A stretch of DNA of 64,000 nt from Trachythela sp. YZ-2020 (taxonomy: Eukaryota > Cnidaria > Anthozoa > Malacalcyonacea > Clavulariidae): assembly GCA_016169945.1 (NCBI GenBank), contig JADLSH010000355.1, positions 3,343,501 to 3,407,500 on the forward strand, read 5' to 3'. Below the pieces are notes generated by a model that searched no databases, had not been told where the DNA came from, and worked only from the letters and a program-made list of their open reading frames with translations. Of the stretch, positions 1 to 12,141 are shown piece after piece. Made by a program: the position numbers and the translations under genes. Numbering within the stretch: position 1 is the first letter of the stretch; each line of letters starts with the position of its first letter.

Positions 1-443
1 TTTACCAACATTCAAATCAAAGAAGACGAAAGGAGATAGCAGAGGAGAGAGCGTTTGTTGTATAGCAGCTCCAATCTTATGGAGCTCTTGAAATTAGAAA
101 CGTAAATAATGTCAAATATTTGAAGAAACATCTTAAAACTTTTCTATTTAGAGAAGCGTATACTGATCTAAAAACTTTTATTATAACTGTATATTCTATT
201 AAACATATGAACAATTAATATTAAATAATGATTCTATATATGGATTGTGAAATGTGTACATGATGAAATATTTATTGTTTTTAACATACTTAAATAATCT
301 TATTATTATTACTGCAAATTTGTTTCGTATAACAAACGAACCCTCCTCGTGTTGAGTGCGGCAAGTGTGACGCCATTTTCTAAAAATAGATTGCAACTAC
401 CTTTACTACACTATAATGGCTACTATAAAGTCAAGCTAATGTC
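1..443. other. 3' flank of gene A
   Basis: AT-rich sequence with no convincing coding or RNA feature. It lies just downstream of the gene A stop on the minus strand. Confidence 0.5.
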
Positions 444-3400
444 CTAATTTTCACTACTACTCAGTGCTTTGTCCACTGCGCTTTTTTTCATATCATCAAG
501 AACAGCGAACGCTGTATCTTTCATTTCGTTCAGACAACGATGCAGGAAATAATAAGTAGAAGAGAACGAAATGCCTCCAGCAATGATAGAGCCTGCGACC
601 GGAATATATCGCGTGAACTCTTCAGCTGCGGACTCGGCAGCGTAGGCTGCTAAAAGGCTTCCTGTTTGCACCACGCTTGTGAGACAAAACGTTCGAACTT
701 TTTTCTGGATTTCTGGGGTCATTTTTCGGAATTCGGAGGAGTCTTGGTCAGGCAAGCCAAGCTGGGATTTGTAGAGATTCACTTGTTTTGTTAAAAGCGA
801 GAGATCAATCGCCAGAGACAATCCAGGCACTGGAACTACGGCACCGGCGGCTGAAGCCGCTGCTACCTTCCAAATTCCACCTGAAATGTCAAATGAATTG
901 GAGTTTATTAGGTAAAGCGATTAGGTAAAAATGACAAAATTCTGCATTCCTCGCACTGTCATTCCTTTCGGTAACTTGGTCCTACCTTCAACCAACACAT
1001 AAAGAACAAGAAATAACGAATAGAGCTTCGTATTCTCTAGTTTGCACTTCTCTCATCGCTTGATCGAGAAAAGGCGCGCAGATTGAAGGCTGTGCGACTC
1101 AACGCCAACATTTCTATTTACGGGCGAAAAATTAAGTTATACTGTATAACTACCTCGAAGATGTTCAACTTTTTCTGTCAAGATCTCTTTGGAGAGACGT
1201 GCTAACAAGTCCAGCGAGAACGTGAGAACTTCCCTTTGACGAAGTGGCAAGCCATCGAGTACAGCTTCTGTAAGACGAGCAAAATCCCACTTGGCCGGTT
1301 CATGATTACTAATGAGGAACACAACTTCGTCGTCGGCTCCCAAGTCTTTGAAATTTTCCAAACAATCTTCTTTAATGTCGTTCAACATTGTTTCTTCGTT
1401 AAATGCTTTCTTTCGCCTCTCGTTTGCGTAATCTTGATCGATTTTGGTGCGTACAAAAAAGAACGATTTGTTGAAGGATTTTACTTTTTTGGCTAATGCC
1501 ACATCGTTTTCGGTGAAGCGTCCGGCGGTTAAGATCAAGAACGTATCGTACTTCGCTGACCCACAAACGTTCTCCCAGTATGTTTGAACAGTGGGGTAGT
1601 CTTGACTACCTGAAATATATTTATTAAATTGCATTATTATTAAATTGTTGTGATAGCTAGCGATGTCAAAGTGGTTAGTGCTTGTGCCTTTCACCTGCTG
1701 ATTCCTGCAACGTGGAGTTGTCTGAGTCTAATTTTGCTTGGTCTCATGTGAGAATAATGTGAGCCCCAACATCACTATGAACACCACTACCATTACGACC
1801 ACAGAACATATCACCGCCATCAACACCATCATCAGCAGCATCATCAACACCATCATCAGCACCATTATCTCCACCATCATCATCAATGTCATCACCATCA
1901 TCCGATCGCCACCATCATCACCACTGTCACCACCACTACTCCGCCATCATAATGAACACTACAACTTCTACCATTACAACCACAACCACTATTATCATCA
2001 CCTCTATCATAATGATTACCATTAGATTGAATAGAGGTCTAGTAAGGGCCATCCATTAATTTTGTTAATTAAACTGAATGATTGGTATACGTACCTATAC
2101 CAGGTAGATCCCAAAATTGTATTTTGTTGTTTGTAGGATGAGGGTAGACAGTCGGTTCTATTGTTGTCTCCTTGACACCTGTCTCTGCTGCACCTTCGTC
2201 ATCATCTGCAAGTCTGGTTAATCATAAAAGTGTCACAATTATTCACTGAAAAGCGAAAAGAGCGAGCTAAACAATTCAAATGGAATTATCCATGTTCGCC
2301 CATCCATGCGAAACAATAATTTTTTCGCAAAGAGACGAACATTTTTGGTCAGTTTAAAACCGTGGATTTGAGATGTGTTATCTATTTATCTATCTATCCA
2401 TGCATGTTACCTGCGAGACAATAACGAACAAAGTGGAAACCAAGACAGACCTTTTCATACGAAGAATTCTTCCACAAGCTAAAAAGTTTAGCCGCCTAAT
2501 TCCATTGCAAAACAGCGTAAATATAGCGTTTTTCGTTTGCTTACAATTTGGAATATTTTGTACAAATGTATTGATAGTCATTGAACTGCGTATCTGTATT
2601 TTTCTGAAATATCTGGAAATTGCTCTATTTGTAAAATTTAACCTACTTTCTGGTATAACACAGCTCCAAAAATGGCCGTTCAGAAATATGGGACAAGATG
2701 GCGACGAGCATGCGCGCATTACGCCAATATGGCGACCAAATTTTGCTATAAAATGTATTGGAGTTGACAAAAATATCAAAATTTCACCTATTTGGTTAAA
2801 TAATTCATGGTTGCGCAGCTCGATGTTAGCAGCGACGTGAATAAGCAATATTTGCAGACCAAAATAGCCAGCATTTCCCCACGTCTAGGAGGTTCCTGAG
2901 ATTGATGCAATTTCACTGCCAATTCGACGCATTATACAATAGAATCTATAGTAATTTAGGTCGCACATGAGATAAAACTTCGTCGAATAGTCCAACATCC
3001 TCTCGAGCGATGTAAAGTGCGGAGCTCGCTATGAATTTGGTGATGTTTTAACTGTTAATTTAGCTAAAATAAGCGAGAGTTATTCCACGGCAAACTGGTT
3101 CCAAAATCGTTTGAAAATTCGCCTTTTTCGTAGTTCTAAGAGTCGTCAATATGGCGTCTTTAAATCTAACTTTTGCGCAAAGACAAGCTTGATAAAGTTT
3201 TATATGCTGCTTCGAGCAGCCATGTTTATTTGGTATTAGCAAGGCTAGTTTCCAGTCTTTTACTACAGAAAAACAGAGAGATTTGCGTGATCTGGTGACT
3301 TGGTTTCGTGTCGAATTAGTATACGTAATTTGCGTGCATATATTTCGAGCTATTTTCCATGGCAAAACATGTACAGACAAAAGGTCAGCAAGTATCAGGT

Positions 3401-5749
3401 GTCAGGTCATGCTTGGATTTCATACTACAATCGCGGGATAAAAACATGCATTTTCCCCTTAAATTTCTCGTTTCTCGCTTTATATATAACATTCTTAAAA
3501 TATACGCACAGCTTTATACTCCTGCGATATTGCGCTATCTCCTGTTGTGGATGTTTGTTATGGAAGTGATAAAAAAGTGCGGTACTTTTGGCCTCAAAGT
3601 CGCATGACTTTGCATCCATTACTATAAAATTATCGCGAAATAAGCCTGCGCCCCGTGTTTGAAGCGTCTTAACGCTGTTTTACCGTGCGCAATGTTAAAT
3701 TATATTCGCAGATTCAAAACGACTGGGTTCTTGCGAACATTTTGGTGGGAAAATTGGGAAGTTATGGCTTTGCAAGCCGTCTGCCGTAGGAAAATTCCCC
3801 GTAGAATGCTATTATAAAGTGAATACCCGCTGAGCAAACGCAGTCGCAAAATGTCCCATATTTCTGGTAATGGGCCGTTCACGCCGGGCACCAACGTCGC
3901 CTGAATCATGCCATCTATTTGAAGCCAAAAATTATATTGGAATGAATATAATGCGCGGCTTTTGGCAGAACTCTGGGGACTAGTCAATTTATAGTAGTAT
4001 TTAGCTTTCATCGAAAAATAGCTCTTTCTTGGAACGTGAGAACAGCCGTGAAAAAATAGCCTCTGCCAAAGCCAGACAAACTTTTGCTACCGGCACGTAA
4101 AGAAGACAGAAATATATGTGTGTTAGGTTGCTGAATATCAGGCTCAGAATCGTATGTTTTTTGATTTGCCGTTTATTTCATGAATGAAATATAAATCAAA
4201 CATTTGTGACCCGGTTCTGACGAATGTTCCTGGTCTTTGATGACACTACTGACCACTGTATTTATCCTGATAAATAAAATAGAAGATGATTGAAGCTAGG
4301 CTGCTGTATATAAGCGCCTATATTATAAAGGCTTTCTATGCATAGCAAACCTTGCGGATGGCGATTTCATGAAAGAGATTTCGGAAGACACAAATAAGCG
4401 TCAGTGTATGTCTGTATATGACGCGGTAATACAACGCTAAATTAGCTAACTAGATCCTGGACAGATACGGCCAACACACAAGGCAGCATATACCTATATA
4501 ACACTTTGTACAGCCGTCGTTTATTCTCAAAATCCTGCACAGGCGAAGCTCACATATAGCTTGTCTTAAAACCTTGTTTCCTAAGCTTAATGTCTACGCA
4601 ATTTATATACATATGCGTCACTTTGTTTCATTATTTGACCAAGGTTATCGCCTGTTCATATTTCACCAGTACTTGTTGAATAGTCTTCAACCAATATTCC
4701 CTTCAACTTTTAAATTGAAATATTTAATCGGAGATATAGTTTACATCACCTTATGAGTTATGCTCATTTTATTAAAAAGAGTAAGGAGTATATATTTTTG
4801 CTTATATACGAAAATATATATTTTTGACTGTTTTTTCAAACATTTAGATTTCCGATATTGAGTTACATTGAGCTTGGCATTGTTTCAAGCAAGGTCAGAA
4901 ATGCGGACGCGAAATTGTTCTACTTCAATAATATATATACATATAATGATATAGACAGTTCTAACGCACAGCAAATAAAAATGCTTCGAAAGTTTCGTCT
5001 AATGCAAGGATCTTTATCAACTATTACGTACATAACACGACAAGCGCTATAAGCCAAGACAATGTAAAATTTATGTAGTTGTAGCTCAACGGGCGGCCGT
5101 CAAAACTTAGTAAAACACTGATTGGTTTTCTAATTCTTCGGATATTAGTAGATCAATTCAAGCGCTTTAAAACAAGGTCAATGCAGGCTTCAACCGTACT
5201 GCAGTTTGCTACAAATATCAGATTTATGCAGTTATAGTTTGGAGTGATCAAAACTAGAGATTGTGGATATTGTATTTCGTTTAACATCCTGTGGCATGTC
5301 TGTGCAACGCCTGCACGGCTAGCACAGTGCGGTTGTCATGATTTTCGCCAGCGCTGACCATTCGCGGTGGTTGCCCGTTGGGAAGTTTAGACATTCATAA
5401 AGTGTTTGAGAACGCTATTAAGTATTCATTTGTGGCTTATCCACCGCTACCGCCGTTACGCCGTACCATTCTAAACGGTCTTTGTTCAACCGACAGTTTA
5501 GGAATTAGGCACAAGGCCAAGGGGAAAAATTCAAATCTCTCACCCTCTTATGGCGTTTATAAAGCTCGACTTTCCAACGCCAGAATCACCTGTTACGCCG
5601 ATATGTATTTCGATATCTTTCCATTCTTCATTAAGTTTTGCTTTAAAAAATTCGTCTATCCCAGACACGCCATGTTCATCAATATGTTCTGGCAGGTCAA
5701 TCATGTTTATATGCTCCCAGTTTGATGTATGGCAAGATGATTCGCCCAT
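444..5749 (-). CDS. IRG-family immunity-related GTPase, gene A (intact, 4 exons)
   Basis: Exons, 5' to 3' on the minus strand: 5749-5544, 2213-2095, 1609-1154, 880-444. They sum to 1218 nt (405 aa) and stay open. All three introns are GT-AG. Visible motifs: P-loop GDSGVGKS near residues 54-61, WDLPG near 103-107, TKID near 163-166, and the IRG-typical FLISNHEP..WDF block near 206-218. The last exon encodes the helical C-terminal domain, with an apolar 'AGSIIAGGISFSSTYYFL' stretch. The ATG at 5749 was chosen because the same 5' leader and the following WEH..M..P(E/K)HI(D/E)EHG motif recur in paralog H. IRGs are known as interferon-induced, membrane-binding GTPases acting against vacuolar pathogens; that role here is inferred. 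The start MGESSC offers Gly2 and a nearby Cys, an imperfect acylation site. Intron 1 is long (3.3 kb). Confidence 0.86.
1765..2025 (-). repeat. ATG/ATC-type imperfect trinucleotide tract, gene A intron 2
   Basis: Long run of ATC/ACC/ACT-type triplets on the plus strand, just before exon 3 in gene direction. Counterparts sit in the same place in other IRG copies. Confidence 0.75.
2214..5543 (-). other. Intron 1 of gene A, no gene seen
   Basis: Several overlapping ORFs of 60-155 codons occur on both strands, but none has a recognisable domain. The segment around 2425-2660 matches intron 1 of gene B near 11210-11350 in stretches such as the 'aaaagtttagc' block and the 'cctactttctgg/ag' block. 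It is therefore old shared intron sequence rather than coding DNA. No clear mobile element was recognised. Confidence 0.55.
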
Positions 5750-6365
5750 AGTTTTAAATGTTCTGAAGCCTTTGACTTTGATAATACACACTTACACTGG
5801 TTTGTAGCTTCGTCTGGCTTGAAATTCAATAAAAGTTTTAATAAAATATAACACTAAATAATTAAAAAACTAAAATTAACCGAGCTTTCATCGTCAGGGT
5901 AAAATGTTACTAAATATATTCTCACAAGCAAGAAATATTATACTCCTAAAGCTAATTAACATTAAATATAAGTGGCAAGTTGGGGGTCGGACGTACCTAT
6001 ATGAACACGCTTTGTGATTGGTTGGTTATGACAACAAAAGACAATAAACTATAGAAATCGTCTTTCTAAAGAACGACTAGTCATAAACACTGATCATTTT
6101 TGTTTCAGAAGACCAATCACAAAACATGTGCATATTAGGTAGGTATTTACCGAACAGAACTGGATGTGTGAATTTAATGTATAATCTTACGTGATACTTG
6201 AGTTAATTTCCTGCATGACGGATGTGTACAATCTGATCGGAGTGTCCTTTTGGTATTTACTTTTTTGTGTTTCAATCATTGAAAAGTGGATAATAAAACC
6301 AACTTTTCATCTCAGAGACAGCTTAGTTTAGTTTAAAATAGCCAAACAAAAGCACTATGAACTTG

Positions 6366-6785
6366 CAGGGGCGCCGGAAGGAAGCCGAAGCGACGGGGGC
6401 AGCCCGATGAAAAGGGCGCGAGAAATTTGTAGGGGTGTCCGGGGATATCCTCCCCCGGAAAATTTTTTGAATCTACACTCTCTGAAATGCCATTTCCTGC
6501 ATTTTGAGTGGAGATTTTACATAATTCTGATATTATAAAACGCAATATAAAATACATATAAATCATACATTCAGATTTCCAGTTCATATAAACCTATATA
6601 GGAACTGTATATTTCCAATTTATATAAACCTACGAGGGCTAGCCCGGTCACAATAATAATAATTTATTCATTTCAATGCACTTTATTGTTAAGAAAAAGG
6701 GCAACCGGTTGCCCCCGCGTGCCCCCGTACTATAAGGGCAGCGGGGGCAGCTGCCCCCGCTGCCCCCGTGGCTCCGGCGCACCTG
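6366..6785. mobile_element. hAT-type MITE, GC-rich interior
   Basis: Terminal inverted repeats read CAGGGGCGCCGGAAG.. and, from the other end, CAGGTGCGCCGGAGC... A perfect 8-bp target duplication, TGAACTTG, flanks it (6358-6365 and 6786-6793). No transposase. The interior is rich in GGGGGCAGC/GCCCCC blocks. Confidence 0.88.
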
Positions 6786-7111
6786 TGAACTTGTATATAT
6801 ATAGGTGCTGATCTTATTTATTATCTTTATTGTCAATATCAAATTCGGAATTTTTAACCTGTTCATCGATGCGTTTTAATTCCATAGCTAGGAGCATGTG
6901 CACATCAATGCTTCACGAAAAGGTCTTTTCCATTTATTTATTGATTTTGCACGTTAATTTTTACAAGAATAGTATTTTACAAATAATAAGCAAAATATAG
7001 CCTAGAAGTATGCTAAATGAAACCTAAACAGGCTTTTGAATTATTAATTGATCGAGTATTAATGATCGAGTGCATGTATTTACAGTGCAAATATCATAAC
7101 AAAAATATAAC

Positions 7112-7297
7112 TACCGTATTTATTCTAATTAACGCCCTGGGCGTTTATTAAAAAAATGACTTCGGAAGGGGGGCGTTTATTAGAGAGAGGCGTTTACTAG
7201 GGAGAGGCGTTTAATACAAATTTCTGTAGGTTGAGGGGGCGTTAATTGGAGTCGGGCGTTTATTAGATAGTAGGCGTTAATTAGAATAAATACGGTA
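7112..7297. mobile_element. Mariner-like MITE (TACCGTATTTATTC termini)
   Basis: About 24-bp inverted termini begin TACCGTATTTATTCTAATTA and end in the reverse complement; the TA at each edge is the likely target duplication. The interior repeats GGCGTTTA(T/C)TAG units. Confidence 0.85.
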
Positions 7298-8204
7298 ACA
7301 TCCATGTATATCACAAACAGGTACTAAATTAAGACTGCTTCCATATAGGGAGAATAATTAACATTTTTATTATATACAGCATCTATTATATTCGTTGCAA
7401 TTAGACATTTCTATCACCTTTTTAAGACAATGAAAGAATTGACAGATTTTAAATGAGTGTCAATGAAGAAAATTCTGGCCAAATATTAACCCTTTTACTG
7501 ATACGTTTTTTGGTAAGAGAATGACATAATTTGTGTTATATACGTTTTATGAAGATTTTAAGCATTTCTTGTTTTGTAATGATGAATATCCCTGTTAATG
7601 TGATAAGTATAGAAAAACCTTTGTCTCCCCTACCCTAAGTTATATTTTGACTTCCGGCGCATGACACCGGATATAGTGAAAGGTGTCACATGACGCCGCG
7701 TAAATTAAGAAGATCACGTTGTTGTACTTTGAAAATAGAAAATTACTCACCCATTTCTCCAAAAAAGTCCCTCCTTATTAACTCTTCTAAAAAATTCTGC
7801 ACAAACCCACTGATCAGAAACAGAATTTTTGGCTAAGAGAGCTAATTAATCATTGACTTTCACTTTTATTTCATAATAAAATAACTTGAAAACAAAAAGA
7901 ATGAAAGACAAATGTCTGATCAAACTGTTCCAACTCAGGACAATAGCTTCTTAAAAACGCAAAACTATTGAAAGGCTTTCGATCAGACTGTCTTTTATAA
8001 CTATACTCGATATTTCATCATTTCAAAGTTTTATAAAAACGCAAAGACTACATATTAATAATTTACATCAAAAACCGCGGGTCTTTGCCTTGACGAGAGA
8101 CGGCAGAGTGCACTAAAAGCAGTAAAAACACTTAACACAATAGTTCAAAAACGAAAAAAACAAGTAAAATAAAAAGGTGTCCGAGCAAAATGTCCAAACT
8201 AAGA

Positions 8205-11200
8205 CTAAATTGCCTTGTCAATATCAAAATCATCCGCAGCTCGAGCGGTCATTTCATCCAAGGACGCCACGGCTGTTTCCTCCAATTCGTTGAGGCATTG
8301 ATGAAGAAAACAATAGGTAACCCAAAAGGGAATCCCCCCAGCAGATCGCACATTTTTTTCCATTGTAGCCTCAGCAGCGTAGGCTGAAAGAAACGCCATG
8401 ACTTCGACTTTACAAGACCTTCCAAATCTTTCCTGGTTTTCCGGGATCATACTTCGGAATTCGTTAGAATTCTCTTTGGGCAAGCCGAGTTGAGATTTGT
8501 AGAAGTGTAATTCATTTGCTATAAGGACGGGATCTACCGCCATAGCACAACCAGGGACTGGAACTACCGTACAGGCCGTTGAAGCGGCTGCGACCATCCA
8601 AGTTCGATCTGAAATGAATTAAAGTCTATTTGATTATTTTACTACCGTTTACATCTAAGGATGAACATGCAGTTGCAAATTAAATCACTTAAAAAAATTG
8701 TCTAAGCTCAGGTAAAAATTAAATAATTGTCAAACGCCTCACGTTGATTGGCTGACCTGTTTTAAACCTTCAAATTCTCGTTACAAACATTAACGTTTTA
8801 CGTAAGAACGGACAATGTGTTTTTTTGCGAGCTGTTCATCCTTAGACGTACGACGGTGATGGGCCGGGAGTCAGCATGGGATGTCAGTTATCGGCAAAAA
8901 TCCAAGCAAGTTGTCGGCTTTCTGTGGAACAACTCATAGCGTAGGCGGATTTTCAGATTTTGGTCTGGGGAGGTGCCGAAAATTTAGGGAGGGTGCCAAA
9001 ATTTTAGGGGGGGGGGTGAGCGACAGGGTGCGTAGCACCGCCGAGCAAGCTGCAGCAGGGGTTTGGGGCACAGTTGCCAATGGGGGTAAAGGGGCGAAGC
9101 CCCCAGAAAATTTTGAGATTTTTGGTCAAAATCCTTGTTTTTAGTCTTACTTAGTTCAAAATCTTTATTTCAATCACACTACTGTCATTTATCCCAATGA
9201 GCATTTAAATTTTTTTGGGGGGGTGCAAATTTCTCTAGGGGGGGGTGGAAAACTTTTTGGGGGGGTGCAAAACATGCGCACCCCCCGCACAGAAAATCCG
9301 CCTATGGAACAACTTTTGCAAGATATTTGAGTTCCAAAATTGCTGTTTCATCGTTTTTCAGCTATCAGTTAAGATATTTTTCAGTTGTTAGTCAAAATTA
9401 ATGCAAACAAATGTGACATGTCTGTGTGTAAGTTTCGAACAAAGTGTGCATGTGTTCTACAACATAGAAATCCCACATTTTGCTAACAAGCTTGGTAACA
9501 AGTTGTTATAACAATGCGGTTATTAAGTTATAAAGTTGCTACAATACTTTGTCACTTTTTAATAAGTTAATATATACAGAAAGATAGCCGATAACTAGTA
9601 TTTGGAACAGCTTTCAACAAGTCTGTTCAGTCATCTTGTTACAACTCTGCATTGGAAACAACCATGCAAGTAGCAAGTCTGATGTAGGCATGTAATAGCT
9701 GTACAATGCGGCTGTATAATCAACATGCTCGGAAAAAGCAGTGTGAACAAAACATGATCATTGTTTGTGCTACAAATTAATCTTTATCCAGTCTGCTGCA
9801 TGCCAGCCTGCCTGTAACAACTAGTTGTAATTTTTATCTATTAGAGAACGTAGAATTCACATTATACTCGATATGTGTGCATGTGTATGTGTATCTCGTT
9901 GTTAGTCACGTAATCTTGTTCGTGTTGGAAAGCTTACAACATCTTTACCTCGAAGGAGTTCAAGTTTTCGTTTCAGCATCTCCGTGGAGAGGTTCGTTAA
10001 GGATAACGTGAGACACTCTCTTTGATCGAATGGCAAGACATCATGAATAGCCTGAGTAAGACGAGGAAAGTCCCACATGTCCGGGTGATGATTACTTATA
10101 AGAAACACATCCCGGTCTCCCAAATCGAACAAATTTCTCAAACAATTCTCCCTGATTTCCTTCAGCATTGCTTCTTCGTTAAATGCAGTAGTTCCCTTTC
10201 TTCGCTTTTCGCTCCGGTAATCGACATCGATATGTGTAAGTATAAAAAAGAACGACTTTTTGAGTGATTTCACTTCTCTGGCTAACGAGAGATCGTTTTC
10301 GGTGAAGCGGTTTTGGGTGAAGATAAGGAAGGTGTCGTAGTTATGCAAGCTAACTTTTTCGCAGTAGCTTAATTCAAGAGTGGGATGTTTTGGCGTAACT
10401 GCGAAAAGAAGTTTCACACGCTTTAGTTTAGATAAAATTGTAGTTATGCATGTGCAGCGTTTCACATCATATTGATACCCCAATCATCATAATTAACACT
10501 ATCATCCCTACCATAACGACAACAACCATCCTACATCCATCATCATCTCCTCCATTATTATGATCATCAAAAACTCTTACCATCACCAACACCATCTCCA
10601 AGATTAACACCATAACCACAACTACCACCACAGATAACACCATCAGTTTTATACACGCAGTCCTCCGTATGGCTATATCGTTTTCTGATTTGCTAAGTCA
10701 CTTAAGTGGTCCAATGTTACTACAGGAGGAAATCTAAACTAAACAAACTTTATTTATACAGTAAAGCCCCAAGTCTAAACTATTCCAGCTAAAGGTTGAT
10801 TAAGTTCATCTCTCAGTCATTCTTATCAGTTTAAAGTGCATTAAACAAATTACTGGTATACGTACCTAGACTGGGTAGATCCCAGAAAACGATCTTGGAG
10901 TTGATTGGATGAGGGTAAGGTGTTGCTTCCATTGTTGTCTCCTGGACACCTGTTGGTGCTGCACCTTCGTCATCATCTGCAAGACTGTGTAATTGAAATT
11001 ACATAAAGTTAATTCTAATGTAGAACAACCTTTTAGAAAGTCATTAAATTTTTGGTAGAGAGAAATCAGGCGACTGAGCCACTCAATAAAATACCAAAAG
11101 AAGCAATTCATCCATGTTTAGCAATCTCTATAAAAGTGAACTTTTCGCCAAAAGAACTTCTTGCCTCGTAAACAGTTAATTTAAGATGTAAAATTATCCA

Positions 11201-11557
11201 TGCCTTATGACCACAACGAACAAATTGGGGGAAAACGCAGAACTTTCCGTGCGCAGGATTTCTCCGCAAGTGGAAAAGTTTAGCAATGAACAATAACGCA
11301 ACATAAATATCAGTGCTTTTCGAGAGTAAGCCTACTTTCTAGCAAATAACCCAGCCCCAGGATCTATAGTGTATACCACTGCATCTCTAGATTCTAGACT
11401 AGCAACTAATTGCGCCTTGATATATATTACAAGGCAAATAATTGAAGTCACTTACTTTCTTATGGCATTTATAAAGCTCGACTTTCCGCTAACACCACAA
11501 GCACCTACGATGGCAATATTTATTTCCATGTCTCTCCATCGTACGAGTCTCTCTATA
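8205..11557 (-). pseudogene. IRG gene B, 5'-truncated and decayed
   Basis: Recognisable exons: exon 1 remnant about 11557-11456, exon 2 10984-10866, exon 3 10398-9949, exon 4 8608-8205. The exon 1 remnant keeps only the last ~35 residues; a stop lies just upstream and no start or upstream leader remains. Its P-loop reads GACGVSGKS, one residue longer than the family's G-x4-GKS. The switch motif reads DLPS instead of DLPG. Exon 3 has THID in place of TKxD, shared with C and D. Exon 4 is shorter than its paralogs: about a dozen residues of the 'RYIPV.GSIIA' segment are missing, but the frame is kept to a TAA. As a stand-alone gene it is very probably dead. Its exon 4 may still serve upstream gene C, which lacks one. 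Confidence 0.75.
8935..9306. mobile_element. MITE in intron 3 of gene B
   Basis: Inverted termini around (A)TAGGCGGATTTTC(A/T)G are flanked by an 8-bp direct repeat GAACAACT (8927-8934 and 9307-9314). The interior has G-rich runs. The left terminus carries a small insertion relative to the right. Confidence 0.8.
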
Positions 11558-12141
11558 ACGGGAAATTACGTCTGTAGTCAGTTTTGAACAAAGTGTACGC
11601 ACGTAGAAATCCCATCCACATTTTGTTACCAAATTGTGTTCAGAAGTCGTTATAGCAATGCTGCTATTAAGTTATGAATTTGCTACAAGGTTGTCACTGG
11701 GAACAAGTATAGTGCTTGTGCGACATGTCTGTAATAACTTTGAGATTAATGAATCGAGACGTATAATATATTATAATATATGCATAAGAGGACTTGTTGT
11801 ATCCTAGATAAACGTGTTCCATATTTTGTGTGCAGTATGCAGAAAATGTGGCTAAAATACGAAAAAAGACATCATGATGGTAAACTTTTCTACCTGTATA
11901 ACCATTTTTCTTGTCGAGATTAGAAGCGATTTTAACGGTTCTTTCCTATTTGTTTAGAACCACACATGTCATACATAATCCACACGCATAAACATTTTGG
12001 TATAATTATAAAGAATATAGAATTCCATCATACTCGATACGTTCGGCTTAAACTTTGTTTGTGTATATGTATAATTATGTATGCGTGTTTCGTATTAGTC
12101 ACGTAATCTTGTTCGTGTTGGAAAACTTACAACATCTGTAC

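Larger units (their letters stand above)
5750..8204. other. Spacer between IRG genes A and B
   Basis: It holds the 5' leader and presumed promoter of gene A (minus strand), two MITEs (6366-6785 and 7112-7297) and AT-rich filler. Near 7980-8060 lie versions of the 'aaaaacgcaaag' 3'-flank motif downstream of gene B. No other gene was seen. Confidence 0.5.

Noticed and set aside
2373..2848. Overlapping ORFs of about 150 codons on both strands in gene A intron 1
   Set aside because: No domain. Pieces align with intron 1 of gene B, and open frames on both strands suggest chance.
9902..9948. Alternative C-terminus '..VVSFP.RTRLRD' by read-through of exon 3 in B, C and D
   Set aside because: It is shared, but it runs through a conserved splice donor and the three copies are close relatives. 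Likely intron sequence; relevant only if C has no exon 4.
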